Shown here: one piece after another, positions 1 through 5,421 of the stretch
Position numbering within the stretch: the first letter of the stretch is position 1
How the letters are laid out: each line of letters opens with the position of its first letter
Assembly (NCBI GenBank): GCA_023132075.1
Contig: JAGLYT010000078.1
Span: forward strand, 1-7,288
Origin: a bacterium
GTDB lineage: Bacteria > CBDUZB01 > JAGLHV01
Reading direction: 5' to 3'
DNA length: 7,288 bases
Translations under genes and position numbers: made by a program
The notes under the pieces: model-generated
What the model was told of the DNA's origin: nothing
Seen by the model: the letters and a program-made list of their open reading frames with translations, nothing else
The model's database searches: none

Positions 1-2
1 CT

Positions 3-812
3 ATTGAAAAAAGACATCTTTACCATTTTTATCCCGGGAAAAAAATTCTTTCTTTAGGAACAATAGGTTGTAATCTTCATTGTAAATTTTGTAATCAAAG
101 CCATATTTCACAGGTAGGTTTAGATAGTACTCCTACACATAAAATTTCTGCCGACGAATCTGTGATTTTAGCCAAACAATATCTTTCTTTAGGCGTAGCT
201 TACGATTATAACGAACCAATAGTCAATTTTGAGTATATTATGGAAGCAATGGTCAAAGCTCATCGCTATAGTTTAAAAAATGTTTTGGTCATTAATGGTT
301 TTGTTAATGAAAAACCCTTAATGGACCTGTTATTATATGCTGATGCGATAAGTGTTGATATTAAATCTTTCAATGATGATTTTTATAGGCAGGTTTGTGG
401 CGGAAATCTTGATACAGTATTAAAAACTGTAGAATTAATTGTAAAGAATGGCCCTCATTTGGAAGTAAGTATGTTGCTTATTCCGGAATTAAATAATGCG
501 GAAGAAGAGATAGAATCTTTAGTCGATTGGCTTTATTCTTTAAATCCGCACATACCTTTGCATTTTTTGCATTATTCACCTGCTTATGAATTAGGGAGGG
601 AGGCTACATCTTCAATTGCTTTAATGAAGGCTAAAGATATTGCGCAAAAGAAAATGAATTTTGTTTATTTAGATGAAGACGGGTTTAATCTTACTCATTG
701 TCCTTTTTGCGGGGAACCTCTTATCAAGAGGCAAGGGAAGCATGTAAAAATATTAGATATGGATAAAGACCGGTGTAAGAAATGTGGGAATAAAATTAAT
801 ATAATAGTATAA
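3..812 (+). CDS. amrS: Radical SAM enzyme, AmrS-like (AmmeMemoRadiSam system), 5' partial
   Basis: The frame is open from the window edge (first full codon at 3) to TAA at 810-812, so the true start lies upstream; about 269 codons are visible. The GTG at 162 is an internal valine codon and not the start, because the diagnostic cluster motif lies before it. Cysteine codons at 69, 81 and 90 form CxxxCxxC (CNLHCKFC), which ligates the 4Fe-4S cluster that cleaves S-adenosylmethionine. Further family marks are the preceding YHFYPGKKILSLGTIG, then YNEPIVNFEY, SVDIKSFNDDFYRQVCGG and LIPELNN. The C-terminus has a CPFCGEPLI...CKKCG double CxxC resembling a zinc ribbon or rubredoxin knuckle, as AmrS-type proteins carry. 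AmrS usually accompanies AMMECR1 and Memo domain proteins, whose joint function is not well settled; neither partner is visible here. Less likely alternative: a pyruvate formate-lyase activase-like enzyme of another subgroup. Family assignment is firm, substrate unknown. Confidence 0.85.
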   Translation: MEKRHLYHFYPGKKILSLGTIGCNLHCKFCNQSHISQVGLDSTPTHKISADESVILAKQYLSLGVAYDYNEPIVNFEYIMEAMVKAHRYSLKNVLVINGFVNEKPLMDLLLYADAISVDIKSFNDDFYRQVCGGNLDTVLKTVELIVKNGPHLEVSMLLIPELNNAEEEIESLVDWLYSLNPHIPLHFLHYSPAYELGREATSSIALMKAKDIAQKKMNFVYLDEDGFNLTHCPFCGEPLIKRQGKHVKILDMDKDRCKKCGNKINIIV

Positions 813-849
813 CGGGAAAAATTAACAAAAGGTAGAAAAAATAATCAAA

Positions 850-1866
850 ATGGGGTTGAGTTTACGATTTCTTAGAAAAAAACAAAATATATCTATTGTT
901 GTTTGTGGGGTAATTGTTTTTTGTTTTTTAGGTTGCCGGGAAGCTAAGGTAAAAAAAAGTACTTCCTTAATGGGAACTTTTGTGGAAATTACGGTTTGGG
1001 ATAAAGATAAGTTAAATGCGGATAAAGCAATAAAAAGTGCTTTTGGTGAAATAAAAAAAATAGAACAGATTGCCAATATTTTTAAACAAGAAAGTGAAAT
1101 TTGCGTACTTAACCGACAGGGTCAAGCCAAACTAAGTCCTCAATTATATTCTCTATTAAAACAGTCCTGCCGGGTAGGTGGTTTAACCGGAGGAGCCTTT
1201 GATATTACTATTGCTCCTTTATCCGTTTTATGGAAAGAAAAAATAGCCAAACAGAAAGTTCCGGATAAAGAAGATATATTCTCTTTGCAGGAATTGGTTA
1301 ATTATAAAAATATTGTTTTTGAGGATAATAACCAAGTTTATTTTAAGAAAGAAGGAATGGCCGTAGATTTAGGCGGCATAGCTAAAGGTTATGCGGTAGA
1401 TTGTGCGGTTAGAGTTTTAAAGGAATATAGAATTAAAGATGCTTTGATTAATGCCGGAGGGGATGTATTTGTTTTAGGTAAGGACAAAGATGAAAAATGG
1501 TCGATTGCTCTCCAACATCCCCGGCTAAAAGAAGAAATCCTGGGAACGCTTAACCTGGAAAATAAAGCAATATTCACTTCGGGAGATTACGAAAGGTTTT
1601 TTGAAAAAAAGGGCATAAGATATCATCACATTATAGATCCTCGAACAGGTAGTCCTGCCGTAGAATGTATAAGTGTAACTATAATAGCTGATAATAGTGC
1701 TGTAGCCGATGGGTTGGCTACCGGAATTTTGGTTTTAGATTCCGGAGAGGGAATGAAATTAATTGAGGATTTGCCGGATGTAGAGGCTGTAATTATAGAT
1801 AACACAGGAAAAGTATTTATTTCTTCCGGCTTGAAAAAATACGATATTTACCAAAAAATAAGGTGA
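850..1866 (+). CDS. apbE: FAD:protein FMN transferase (ApbE), lipoprotein
   Basis: This enzyme transfers FMN from FAD to a Thr/Ser of target flavoproteins such as RnfG/NqrC-type subunits, and acts outside the cytoplasmic membrane. The N-terminus is a lipoprotein signal: basic residues (RFLRKK), a hydrophobic stretch about residues 14-28 and a lipobox FLGC with Cys29. ApbE motifs follow in order: MGTFVEI (41-47), GGLTGGAFDITIAPL (110-124), VDLGGIAKGYAVD (172-184), NAGGD (201-205), HHIIDPRTGSPA (259-270) and the metal/FAD-site segment SAVADGLAT, with Asp287 and Thr291. Its 338 residues are normal for the family. ATG 850 gives an intact signal peptide; the Shine-Dalgarno is weak (aaaaggtag near 827-835, somewhat distant). 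It begins 37 bp after the radical SAM gene and ends 4 bp before aroE, so co-transcription with both is likely. No flavoprotein target is visible in the window, so the acceptor is unknown. Confidence 0.95.
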   Translation: MGLSLRFLRKKQNISIVVCGVIVFCFLGCREAKVKKSTSLMGTFVEITVWDKDKLNADKAIKSAFGEIKKIEQIANIFKQESEICVLNRQGQAKLSPQLYSLLKQSCRVGGLTGGAFDITIAPLSVLWKEKIAKQKVPDKEDIFSLQELVNYKNIVFEDNNQVYFKKEGMAVDLGGIAKGYAVDCAVRVLKEYRIKDALINAGGDVFVLGKDKDEKWSIALQHPRLKEEILGTLNLENKAIFTSGDYERFFEKKGIRYHHIIDPRTGSPAVECISVTIIADNSAVADGLATGILVLDSGEGMKLIEDLPDVEAVIIDNTGKVFISSGLKKYDIYQKIR

Positions 1867-1870
1867 TTTT

Positions 1871-2731
1871 ATGCTGATAAAAGGACAAACACAAACTGTA
1901 GGTATTTTCGGGTTTCCGGTTAAACATTCTTTTTCTCCTCCGATGCACAATGCTGCTTTTGAGAAATTGGGGTTGGATTTTGTATATTTACCTTTTTGTG
2001 TTCAGCCTGATGATTTACCGGAGGCAGTTAAAGCGATAAAGGCATTATCTATAATCGGTGTTAATATTACCGTTCCCCATAAGCAGAAGGTTATTGAATT
2101 TCTGGATAAAATTGACCCGGTAGCGGAGATGATTGGTGCGGTAAACACTATTCATAATCAGCAGGGAAAATTAGTAGGATACAATACCGATGGAACGGGG
2201 TTTATTAATTCTCTGAAAGAGGAAGGACAATTTAAGCCGTTGGGAAAGTCAGCTTTTTTAATAGGAGCAGGGGGGGCAGGCCATGCTTTAGCTCTTATGC
2301 TGGCTAAAGAAGGAATAAAAAAACTGTACCTTAGTGATGTAATAGGAGAAAAAAGTCAGGTTTTGTTTAATCGCATAAAAAAGTATTTTAATACTTGTTC
2401 AGTAGAAATTGTTGATTTTAAAGAAGAATGTTTTTCCGATAAAATAGCGGAGGTGGATATTCTTTTAAATGCAACGCCAATGGGTATGCATGAGGGTGAT
2501 TCCTCCGTGGTCAAAGAGAATAATTTAAGAAAAGACTTATTTGTTTACGATGTGGTTTATAATCGGGAAACAGCTTTAATCAAATCGGCAAAACAAAAAG
2601 GCGCAAAAACACTGGGAGGGCTGGGTATGCTCTTGAATCAGGGTGCCCTTGCCTTTAAAATATGGACAGGTGAAGATGCACCCAAAGAACTAATGAAAGA
2701 AATCCTGCAAAAACAAATCAATATTAGATAA
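1871..2731 (+). CDS. aroE: Shikimate dehydrogenase
   Basis: AroE reduces 3-dehydroshikimate to shikimate (step 4 of chorismate synthesis) in the cytoplasm. The substrate domain shows GFPVKHSFSP (Ser20 and Ser22 of the shikimate-binding SxS), NITVPHKQ with catalytic Lys71, GAVNTI (Asn92) and YNTDGTGF with catalytic Asp107. The Rossmann domain shows GAGGAG (132-137), NATPMGM (200-206), the VYDVVYN segment and the closing LGGLGMLLNQGALAF. The 286 residues are typical. Start ATG 1871 has aggtg at 1861-1865 as ribosome-binding site, overlapping the apbE stop region, so translation is probably coupled to apbE. Oddity: after the second Rossmann strand the sequence is LYLSDVIGEK (about 152-161), with Asp156 where NADP-specific enzymes carry Asn-Arg-Thr/Ser; this suggests NAD use (inference). 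YdiB- or quinate-dehydrogenase-type activity cannot be excluded, but the aro genes downstream argue for a biosynthetic AroE. Confidence 0.95.
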   Translation: MLIKGQTQTVGIFGFPVKHSFSPPMHNAAFEKLGLDFVYLPFCVQPDDLPEAVKAIKALSIIGVNITVPHKQKVIEFLDKIDPVAEMIGAVNTIHNQQGKLVGYNTDGTGFINSLKEEGQFKPLGKSAFLIGAGGAGHALALMLAKEGIKKLYLSDVIGEKSQVLFNRIKKYFNTCSVEIVDFKEECFSDKIAEVDILLNATPMGMHEGDSSVVKENNLRKDLFVYDVVYNRETALIKSAKQKGAKTLGGLGMLLNQGALAFKIWTGEDAPKELMKEILQKQINIR

Positions 2732-2827
2732 GAGATGGATTAGCTTTGTTTGGCAATAGCCTCAATCCGCATTAAAATTCTAATTTCCCCTTTCAATGAC
2801 TACTTTCCTTAAAAATAATTTTAAAAG

Positions 2828-2881
2828 TTTTCATTGACAATGAGAACTTAATATGTTATCTTTTCATTAGCAATGAGAACT
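2828..2881. repeat. Two 21-bp direct repeats, 33 bp apart, operator-like
   Basis: Copies at 2828-2848 and 2861-2881 are identical at 19 of 21 positions, differing only by ga/ag in the centre. Their start-to-start distance of 33 bp is about three helical turns, which places both on the same DNA face. Each contains a dyad core: cattg-a-caatg in the first copy, catt-agc-aatg in the second. The first copy covers the -35 hexamer of the promoter, and the second begins inside the -10 hexamer and covers the expected transcription start. That geometry is typical of an operator pair for a repressor. The binding protein is unknown. A weaker third match (caatgactact, 2794-2804) lies 44 bp before the matching part of copy one. 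Confidence 0.75.
2834..2862 (+). promoter_or_regulatory. Sigma70-type promoter of the ATPase gene
   Basis: A perfect -35 hexamer TTGACA (2834-2839) is followed by a 17-bp spacer and TATCTT (2857-2862, 5 of 6 to consensus). A TG at 2854-2855 gives an extended -10. Transcription would start near 2869, leaving a leader of about 28 nt that carries the aagga ribosome-binding site (2886-2890). The promoter is overlapped on both sides by the direct repeats, so it is probably regulated. Confidence 0.7.
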
Positions 2882-2896
2882 ATTTAAGGAATAAAA

Positions 2897-4168
2897 ATGA
2901 ATAAATCATTATTGAAAGAAGTTATTTTAGAACAAAAAAACATTATAGATGACATAGATATTGGCATATCAAGAGAAAGTCTTTCTCAGATAGAAAAATA
3001 TTTGAAATTGCCTCATAGTATAATTGTTTCAGGAATCAGGCGTTCAGGAAAATCTACTTTGATGTCTCAAATTATAAAAAAGTTTTACGGGAAAAACGCA
3101 GTAAATTATCTAAATTTTGAAGATGAACGGTTAATTAATTTTGAACTGGCTGATTTTAATAAATTATACGAATTATTTATAGAACTTTTCGGAGAAAAGA
3201 AAATTTTCTTTTTTGATGAAATCCAGAATGTGCAAAACTGGGAAGCGTTTGTAAGAAGGATGCAGGATAGAAAGTGTAAATTTTTTATTACCGGTTCTAA
3301 TGCTTCTCTCCTGAGTAAAGAATTAGGGACAAAATTGACCGGGCGCTCAGTGACTGTAGAACTTTTTCCGTTTTCTTTCAAAGAGTTTCTTTCTTTTAAA
3401 GGGTACAAGTTTGTGCGAAATAATTTGCTTTTAACTCAGGAGAGGGGGGAAATCAAAAAATATTTTAATGAGTATATAAGAAAAGGAAGTATGCCTGAAT
3501 ATTTAAAATATAAAGATACAATTGTTTTGAAAAAGGTTTACGAAGATATTTTATATCGGGATATTGTTGCTCGTTATGAAATCAAAGAGATAAAAATATT
3601 AAGAGAATTAAGTTTGTATCTTTTGAGTAATGTCGGGAATTTGTTTTCCTATAATAAGTTGAAATCATTTTTTAAATTGGGAAGCATGAATACAATCAAA
3701 AGTTACATTGGATATCTTGAAGATTCTTTTCTTTTTTTTACAGTAAAGGGTTTTTCTTCTTCTTTGAAGAAACAAATGGTTAGTCCTCAAAAAATCTATT
3801 GTATTGATAACGGATTAATTAATACTATAGCTTTCCGATTTTCTAAGGATAAAGGGAAGTTTTTGGAAAATTTGGTTTTTGGTGAGCTTAAACGAAGAGG
3901 AAAAGAGGTTTATTATTACAAAACAAAAAACAATTTGGAAGTGGATTTTTTGATAAAGGAAGGGATAAAAATTGATACATTAATACAAGTGACTCAAACG
4001 TTATCCGGTAATAAAGTCCGGGAGAGAGAAATAAAAGCACTTGTTTTAGCAATGGATGAACTAAAGTTAAAGAAAGGACTTATCCTTACAGAAGATGAAG
4101 AGGAAGAAATAAAAGTAAAAAATAAGACAATAACCGTAATACCTGTTTATAAATGGCTTTTGATTTAA
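2897..4168 (+). CDS. AAA-type ATPase with DUF4143 C-terminal region
   Basis: This is a P-loop ATPase of the widespread archaeal/bacterial AAA_14-DUF4143 class, whose cellular role is mostly unproven. The N-terminal ATPase domain has Walker A GIRRSGKST (46-54, Lys52), Walker B KIFFFDE (102-108, Asp107/Glu108), a sensor-1-like FITGSNAS (130-137) and LTGR (147-150) followed by ELFPFSFKEFLSF, a hallmark of the group. A winged-helix-like middle part (about 225-290) leads into the C-terminal segment with KFLENLVFGELKRRG (321-335), YYYKTKNNLEVDFLI (339-353) and LIQVT (362-366). That spacing of Glu324/Glu330, Glu348-Val-Asp350 and Gln364 resembles the restriction-endonuclease-like (PD-(D/E)xK) fold seen in DUF4143 proteins. 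No signal peptide or membrane segment is apparent. The 423 residues look complete. ATG 2897 has aagga six bases upstream. The gene has its own promoter and looks AT-richer than aroC. Such genes are common in accessory regions and sometimes near toxin-antitoxin genes; function here is unknown. Confidence 0.88.
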   Translation: MNKSLLKEVILEQKNIIDDIDIGISRESLSQIEKYLKLPHSIIVSGIRRSGKSTLMSQIIKKFYGKNAVNYLNFEDERLINFELADFNKLYELFIELFGEKKIFFFDEIQNVQNWEAFVRRMQDRKCKFFITGSNASLLSKELGTKLTGRSVTVELFPFSFKEFLSFKGYKFVRNNLLLTQERGEIKKYFNEYIRKGSMPEYLKYKDTIVLKKVYEDILYRDIVARYEIKEIKILRELSLYLLSNVGNLFSYNKLKSFFKLGSMNTIKSYIGYLEDSFLFFTVKGFSSSLKKQMVSPQKIYCIDNGLINTIAFRFSKDKGKFLENLVFGELKRRGKEVYYYKTKNNLEVDFLIKEGIKIDTLIQVTQTLSGNKVREREIKALVLAMDELKLKKGLILTEDEEEEIKVKNKTITVIPVYKWLLI

Positions 4169-4541
4169 ATAGAAATAACGACCGGTTTTTGACTAAAGAA
4201 CAAACTTGACATGGTTAGTATTCGAGAGTTTCTTTAATATAATAAAAAATATGAGTTGAATTAGATGAGAATTAGCTAAATATTTGATGAAAAAATCTAA
4301 AAATAAAAACAGGTTTTAGATAAAGCGATAAAGAAGATAAAAAAATAAAGTTTTTACCTTTATGAAAATGGCTTTTGGAGTAAAATAGAAAACGGAAAAA
4401 ACTAATTGCAAAGGGTATTTTAGAATTATTATATACGGTGTAAATAATATCTTGATTTTGTGGGAGAAATTTCATAAGATATTGTTAAGAGGATAAAACT
4501 CCTAAAAATTACATATATGATAATATGATAAAGGGAAGATT
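4169..4541. other. Long AT-rich intergenic region without recognisable gene
   Basis: These 373 bases between the ATPase gene and the MNT gene carry stops in all forward frames. I recognised no remnant of a known protein, no tRNA and no clear terminator. The short reverse-strand reading frame at 4272-4475 has a low-complexity Phe/Ser/Lys composition expected of AT-rich noncoding DNA and is not called. Possible promoter pieces are TTGACA at 4206-4211 without a well-spaced -10, TTGCAA (4406-4411) with TATATA (4430-4435), and TTGATT/TAAGAT listed separately. The segment atgagaatt at 4264-4272 resembles half of the repeat before the ATPase gene. It may be decayed or regulatory DNA. Confidence 0.55.
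4452..4480 (+). promoter_or_regulatory. Possible promoter of the MNT-HEPN pair
   Basis: TTGATT (4452-4457) and TAAGAT (4475-4480) are separated by 17 bp and each match consensus at four of six positions. The leader to ATG 4542 would be about 55 nt. In DNA this AT-rich such matches arise easily, and TTGCAA/TATATA at 4406-4435 is a comparable alternative, so this is tentative. Confidence 0.25.
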
Positions 4542-4835
4542 ATGAAAAACCTTAGTGAAATAAAAAAAATTCTTGAGGAAAATAAGAAATTCTTGAGGGA
4601 GAAGTATGGAGTAAAAGGTATGGGAATATTTGGTTCATATTTAAGGTCGGAGGCAAAAGAAAGTAGTGATTTAGATATACTCGTGGAATTTGAAAAAAGT
4701 ATAGGGTTGTTAACGTTTGTAGAATTAGAAAATTACTTGAGTAATATTTTAGGCATCAAGGTTGATCTTGTAATGAAAGGAGTTTTAAAACCACGGATAG
4801 GGAAGCATATCCTCAAGGAGGTCGTTTATTTATGA
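4542..4835 (+). CDS. MNT-domain nucleotidyltransferase antitoxin (MntA-type)
   Basis: This small (97-residue) protein belongs to the minimal nucleotidyltransferase family. The active-site motif is GSYLRSEAKESSDLDILVEF: Gly31-Ser32, then Ser42-Asp43-x-Asp45 as the metal-binding aspartates, with a third acidic residue Asp75 in the strand VDLVM. In characterised MntA-HepT systems the MNT protein transfers AMP to the tyrosine of the HEPN toxin's RX4HXY motif and so neutralises it. The catalytic residues are intact here, so an active antitoxin is likely. ATG 4542 is preceded by gggaag (4533-4538), a fair but very close ribosome-binding site. The stop overlaps the start of the HEPN gene by ATGA (4832-4835), the usual order antitoxin then toxin. 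An alternative is an MNT protein with an unrelated substrate, but the HEPN partner argues against it. Confidence 0.88.
   Translation: MKNLSEIKKILEENKKFLREKYGVKGMGIFGSYLRSEAKESSDLDILVEFEKSIGLLTFVELENYLSNILGIKVDLVMKGVLKPRIGKHILKEVVYL
4815..4822 (+). promoter_or_regulatory. Consensus Shine-Dalgarno for the HEPN toxin gene
   Basis: aaggaggt at 4815-4822 matches the anti-Shine-Dalgarno consensus in full and lies nine bases before ATG 4832. It sits inside the 3' end of the MNT coding region. It is stronger than the site in front of the MNT gene, which is unexpected for an antitoxin-first pair. Confidence 0.75.
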
Positions 4836-5179
4836 AAAGGGAGTATGGTGATTATATTGAAGATATCCTGGATGCTATGAATAAAGTAAGCAAATTTACG
4901 GAGAATATGAATTTCGATGAATTTAGTAAAGATGATAAAACTGTCTTTGCAGTTGTAAGAGGTTTAGAGATTATCGGCGAAGCGGTTAAGAATATTCCGG
5001 AAGAAATAGAGAAAAAATATCCGGAAATTCCCTGGAAAAATATTGCAGGGATGAGAAACAAACTAATCCATGAGTATTTAGGTGTTAAATTAGAGATTGT
5101 TTGGGACACGGTGAAAAAAGAAATTCCGGAAATCAAGCCTGAATTTCAAAAAATAATGGAAGATTTTAAGGAAGTTTGA
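4832..5179 (+). CDS. HepT-type HEPN ribonuclease toxin (DUF86)
   Basis: This 115-residue, largely helical protein matches the HepT-like HEPN (DUF86) family. The hallmark RNKLIHEY (75-82) gives RX4HXY, with Arg75 and His80 as catalytic residues for RNA cleavage and Tyr82 as the tyrosine that the partner MNT protein AMPylates in studied systems. Other family marks are the N-terminal YIEDILDAMNKVSKF, the helix VVRGLEIIGEAVKNIPEEI (41-59) and PWKNIAGMRN (67-76), followed by VWDTVKKEIPE. Length and motifs are complete, so an active toxin is expected. It overlaps the MNT gene by four bases, has a consensus ribosome-binding site, and is therefore likely translated in tandem with the antitoxin. Known homologues act as toxin-antitoxin modules and in some cases in phage defence; which role applies here cannot be seen. 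Confidence 0.9.
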   Translation: MKREYGDYIEDILDAMNKVSKFTENMNFDEFSKDDKTVFAVVRGLEIIGEAVKNIPEEIEKKYPEIPWKNIAGMRNKLIHEYLGVKLEIVWDTVKKEIPEIKPEFQKIMEDFKEV

Positions 5180-5185
5180 GGAAAA

Positions 5186-5318
5186 GACTGTATCATAAAA
5201 TTTTTATGTGGTAGCCGCAACCTTTAGGTTGCGTTATCGTCGTAAATTTTCCACAGGCTTCCTCCACAGGCGGACAAGAAAGCCCTGCGACTACTAAAAA
5301 AAGGATTACGATACAGTC
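5186..5318. repeat. Palindromic inverted-repeat element, MITE- or REP-like
   Basis: A 133-bp noncoding stretch is bounded by gactgtatc (5186-5194) and its exact complement gatacagtc (5310-5318); the match extends to 12 of 13 bases. Nested inside are gtagccgca (5211-5219) facing tgcgactac (5286-5294, 8 of 9), and a perfect hairpin cgcaacc-ttta-ggttgcg (5216-5233). There are also a palindrome cataaaa-t-ttttatg (5194-5208), cgtaa (5241-5245) facing ttacg (5306-5310), ggctt facing aagcc (5256-5260/5280-5284), and two direct copies of tccacaggc (5250-5258, 5263-5271). Its local base composition is richer in G/C than the neighbouring spacer. The architecture suggests a non-autonomous mobile or dispersed palindromic repeat. 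No convincing target-site duplication flanks it, and one copy in the window cannot prove it is dispersed. Confidence 0.6.
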
Positions 5319-5421
5319 GATTAATTAAGGGAATGACTCGCTTTAAAGATTGGCGGGGAAGCAGGGTGTGTTTTAATCTATTTTGCAGAAGGCTTAAAAC
5401 TAAATAATTACGGAGGAAAAA
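5319..5421. other. Leader region upstream of aroC
   Basis: About 100 bases separate the palindromic element from aroC. No strong promoter is visible: hexamers such as ttgcag (5383-5388) have poor -10 partners. aroC has a clear ribosome-binding site, ggagg at 5412-5416, five bases before ATG 5422. If the aro genes downstream are transcribed from here, the promoter is not close to sigma70 consensus or lies further upstream. Confidence 0.4.

Larger units (their letters stand above)
2732..2896. other. Intergenic region, aroE to ATPase gene
   Basis: This 165-bp AT-rich spacer begins the accessory block. I see no strong intrinsic terminator after aroE. An imperfect fold (ggatt near 2736-2741 with aatcc near 2765-2769) lacks a GC-rich stem and a clear T-run, and an AT-only palindrome lies at 2809-2824. 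The last 70 bases hold the promoter and the paired direct repeats described separately. No coding potential was recognised. Confidence 0.6.

Noticed and set aside
822-1076. Reverse-strand reading frame opposite the start of apbE
   Set aside because: It is the complement of a clearly real gene, has a low-complexity Phe/Ser/Leu composition and no recognisable motif.
1389-1950. Two reverse-strand frames opposite apbE and the apbE-aroE junction
   Set aside because: Both are shadows of well-supported forward genes with family motifs in frame; neither resembles a protein family.
2736-2795. Intrinsic terminator after aroE
   Set aside because: The possible stem is short, bulged and not followed by a clean T-run.
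2829-2890. Fur box in front of the ATPase gene
   Set aside because: ttgacaatgagaac resembles the left half of a Fur site, but the expected right half (atcattatc) is missing in both copies and no iron gene is nearby.
3106-3408. Reverse-strand frame opposite the ATPase gene
   Set aside because: It lies across the Walker B and sensor region of the forward gene and shows no domain of its own.
4272-4475. Reverse-strand 67-codon frame in the long spacer
   Set aside because: Composition is dominated by Phe, Ser, Lys and Ile as expected for random AT-rich DNA; no ribosome-binding site or motif was seen.
4852-5136. Reverse-strand frame opposite the HEPN gene
   Set aside because: The forward strand encodes an intact HEPN family protein; the complement has no known motif.
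5216-5233. Intrinsic terminator after the HEPN gene
   Set aside because: The hairpin is exact, but the bases that follow (ttatcgtcgt) are not a T-tract; it fits better as part of the larger palindromic element.
5250-5271. CRISPR-like repeat
   Set aside because: Only two 9-bp copies of tccacaggc with a 4-bp gap; no array or spacer structure.
5333-5407. Short forward ORF (24 codons) between the palindromic element and aroC
   Set aside because: The aaggga sequence abuts its ATG with no proper spacing, and the peptide is not recognisable; it could be a leader peptide, but no Trp/Phe/Tyr codon run or attenuator stem supports that.
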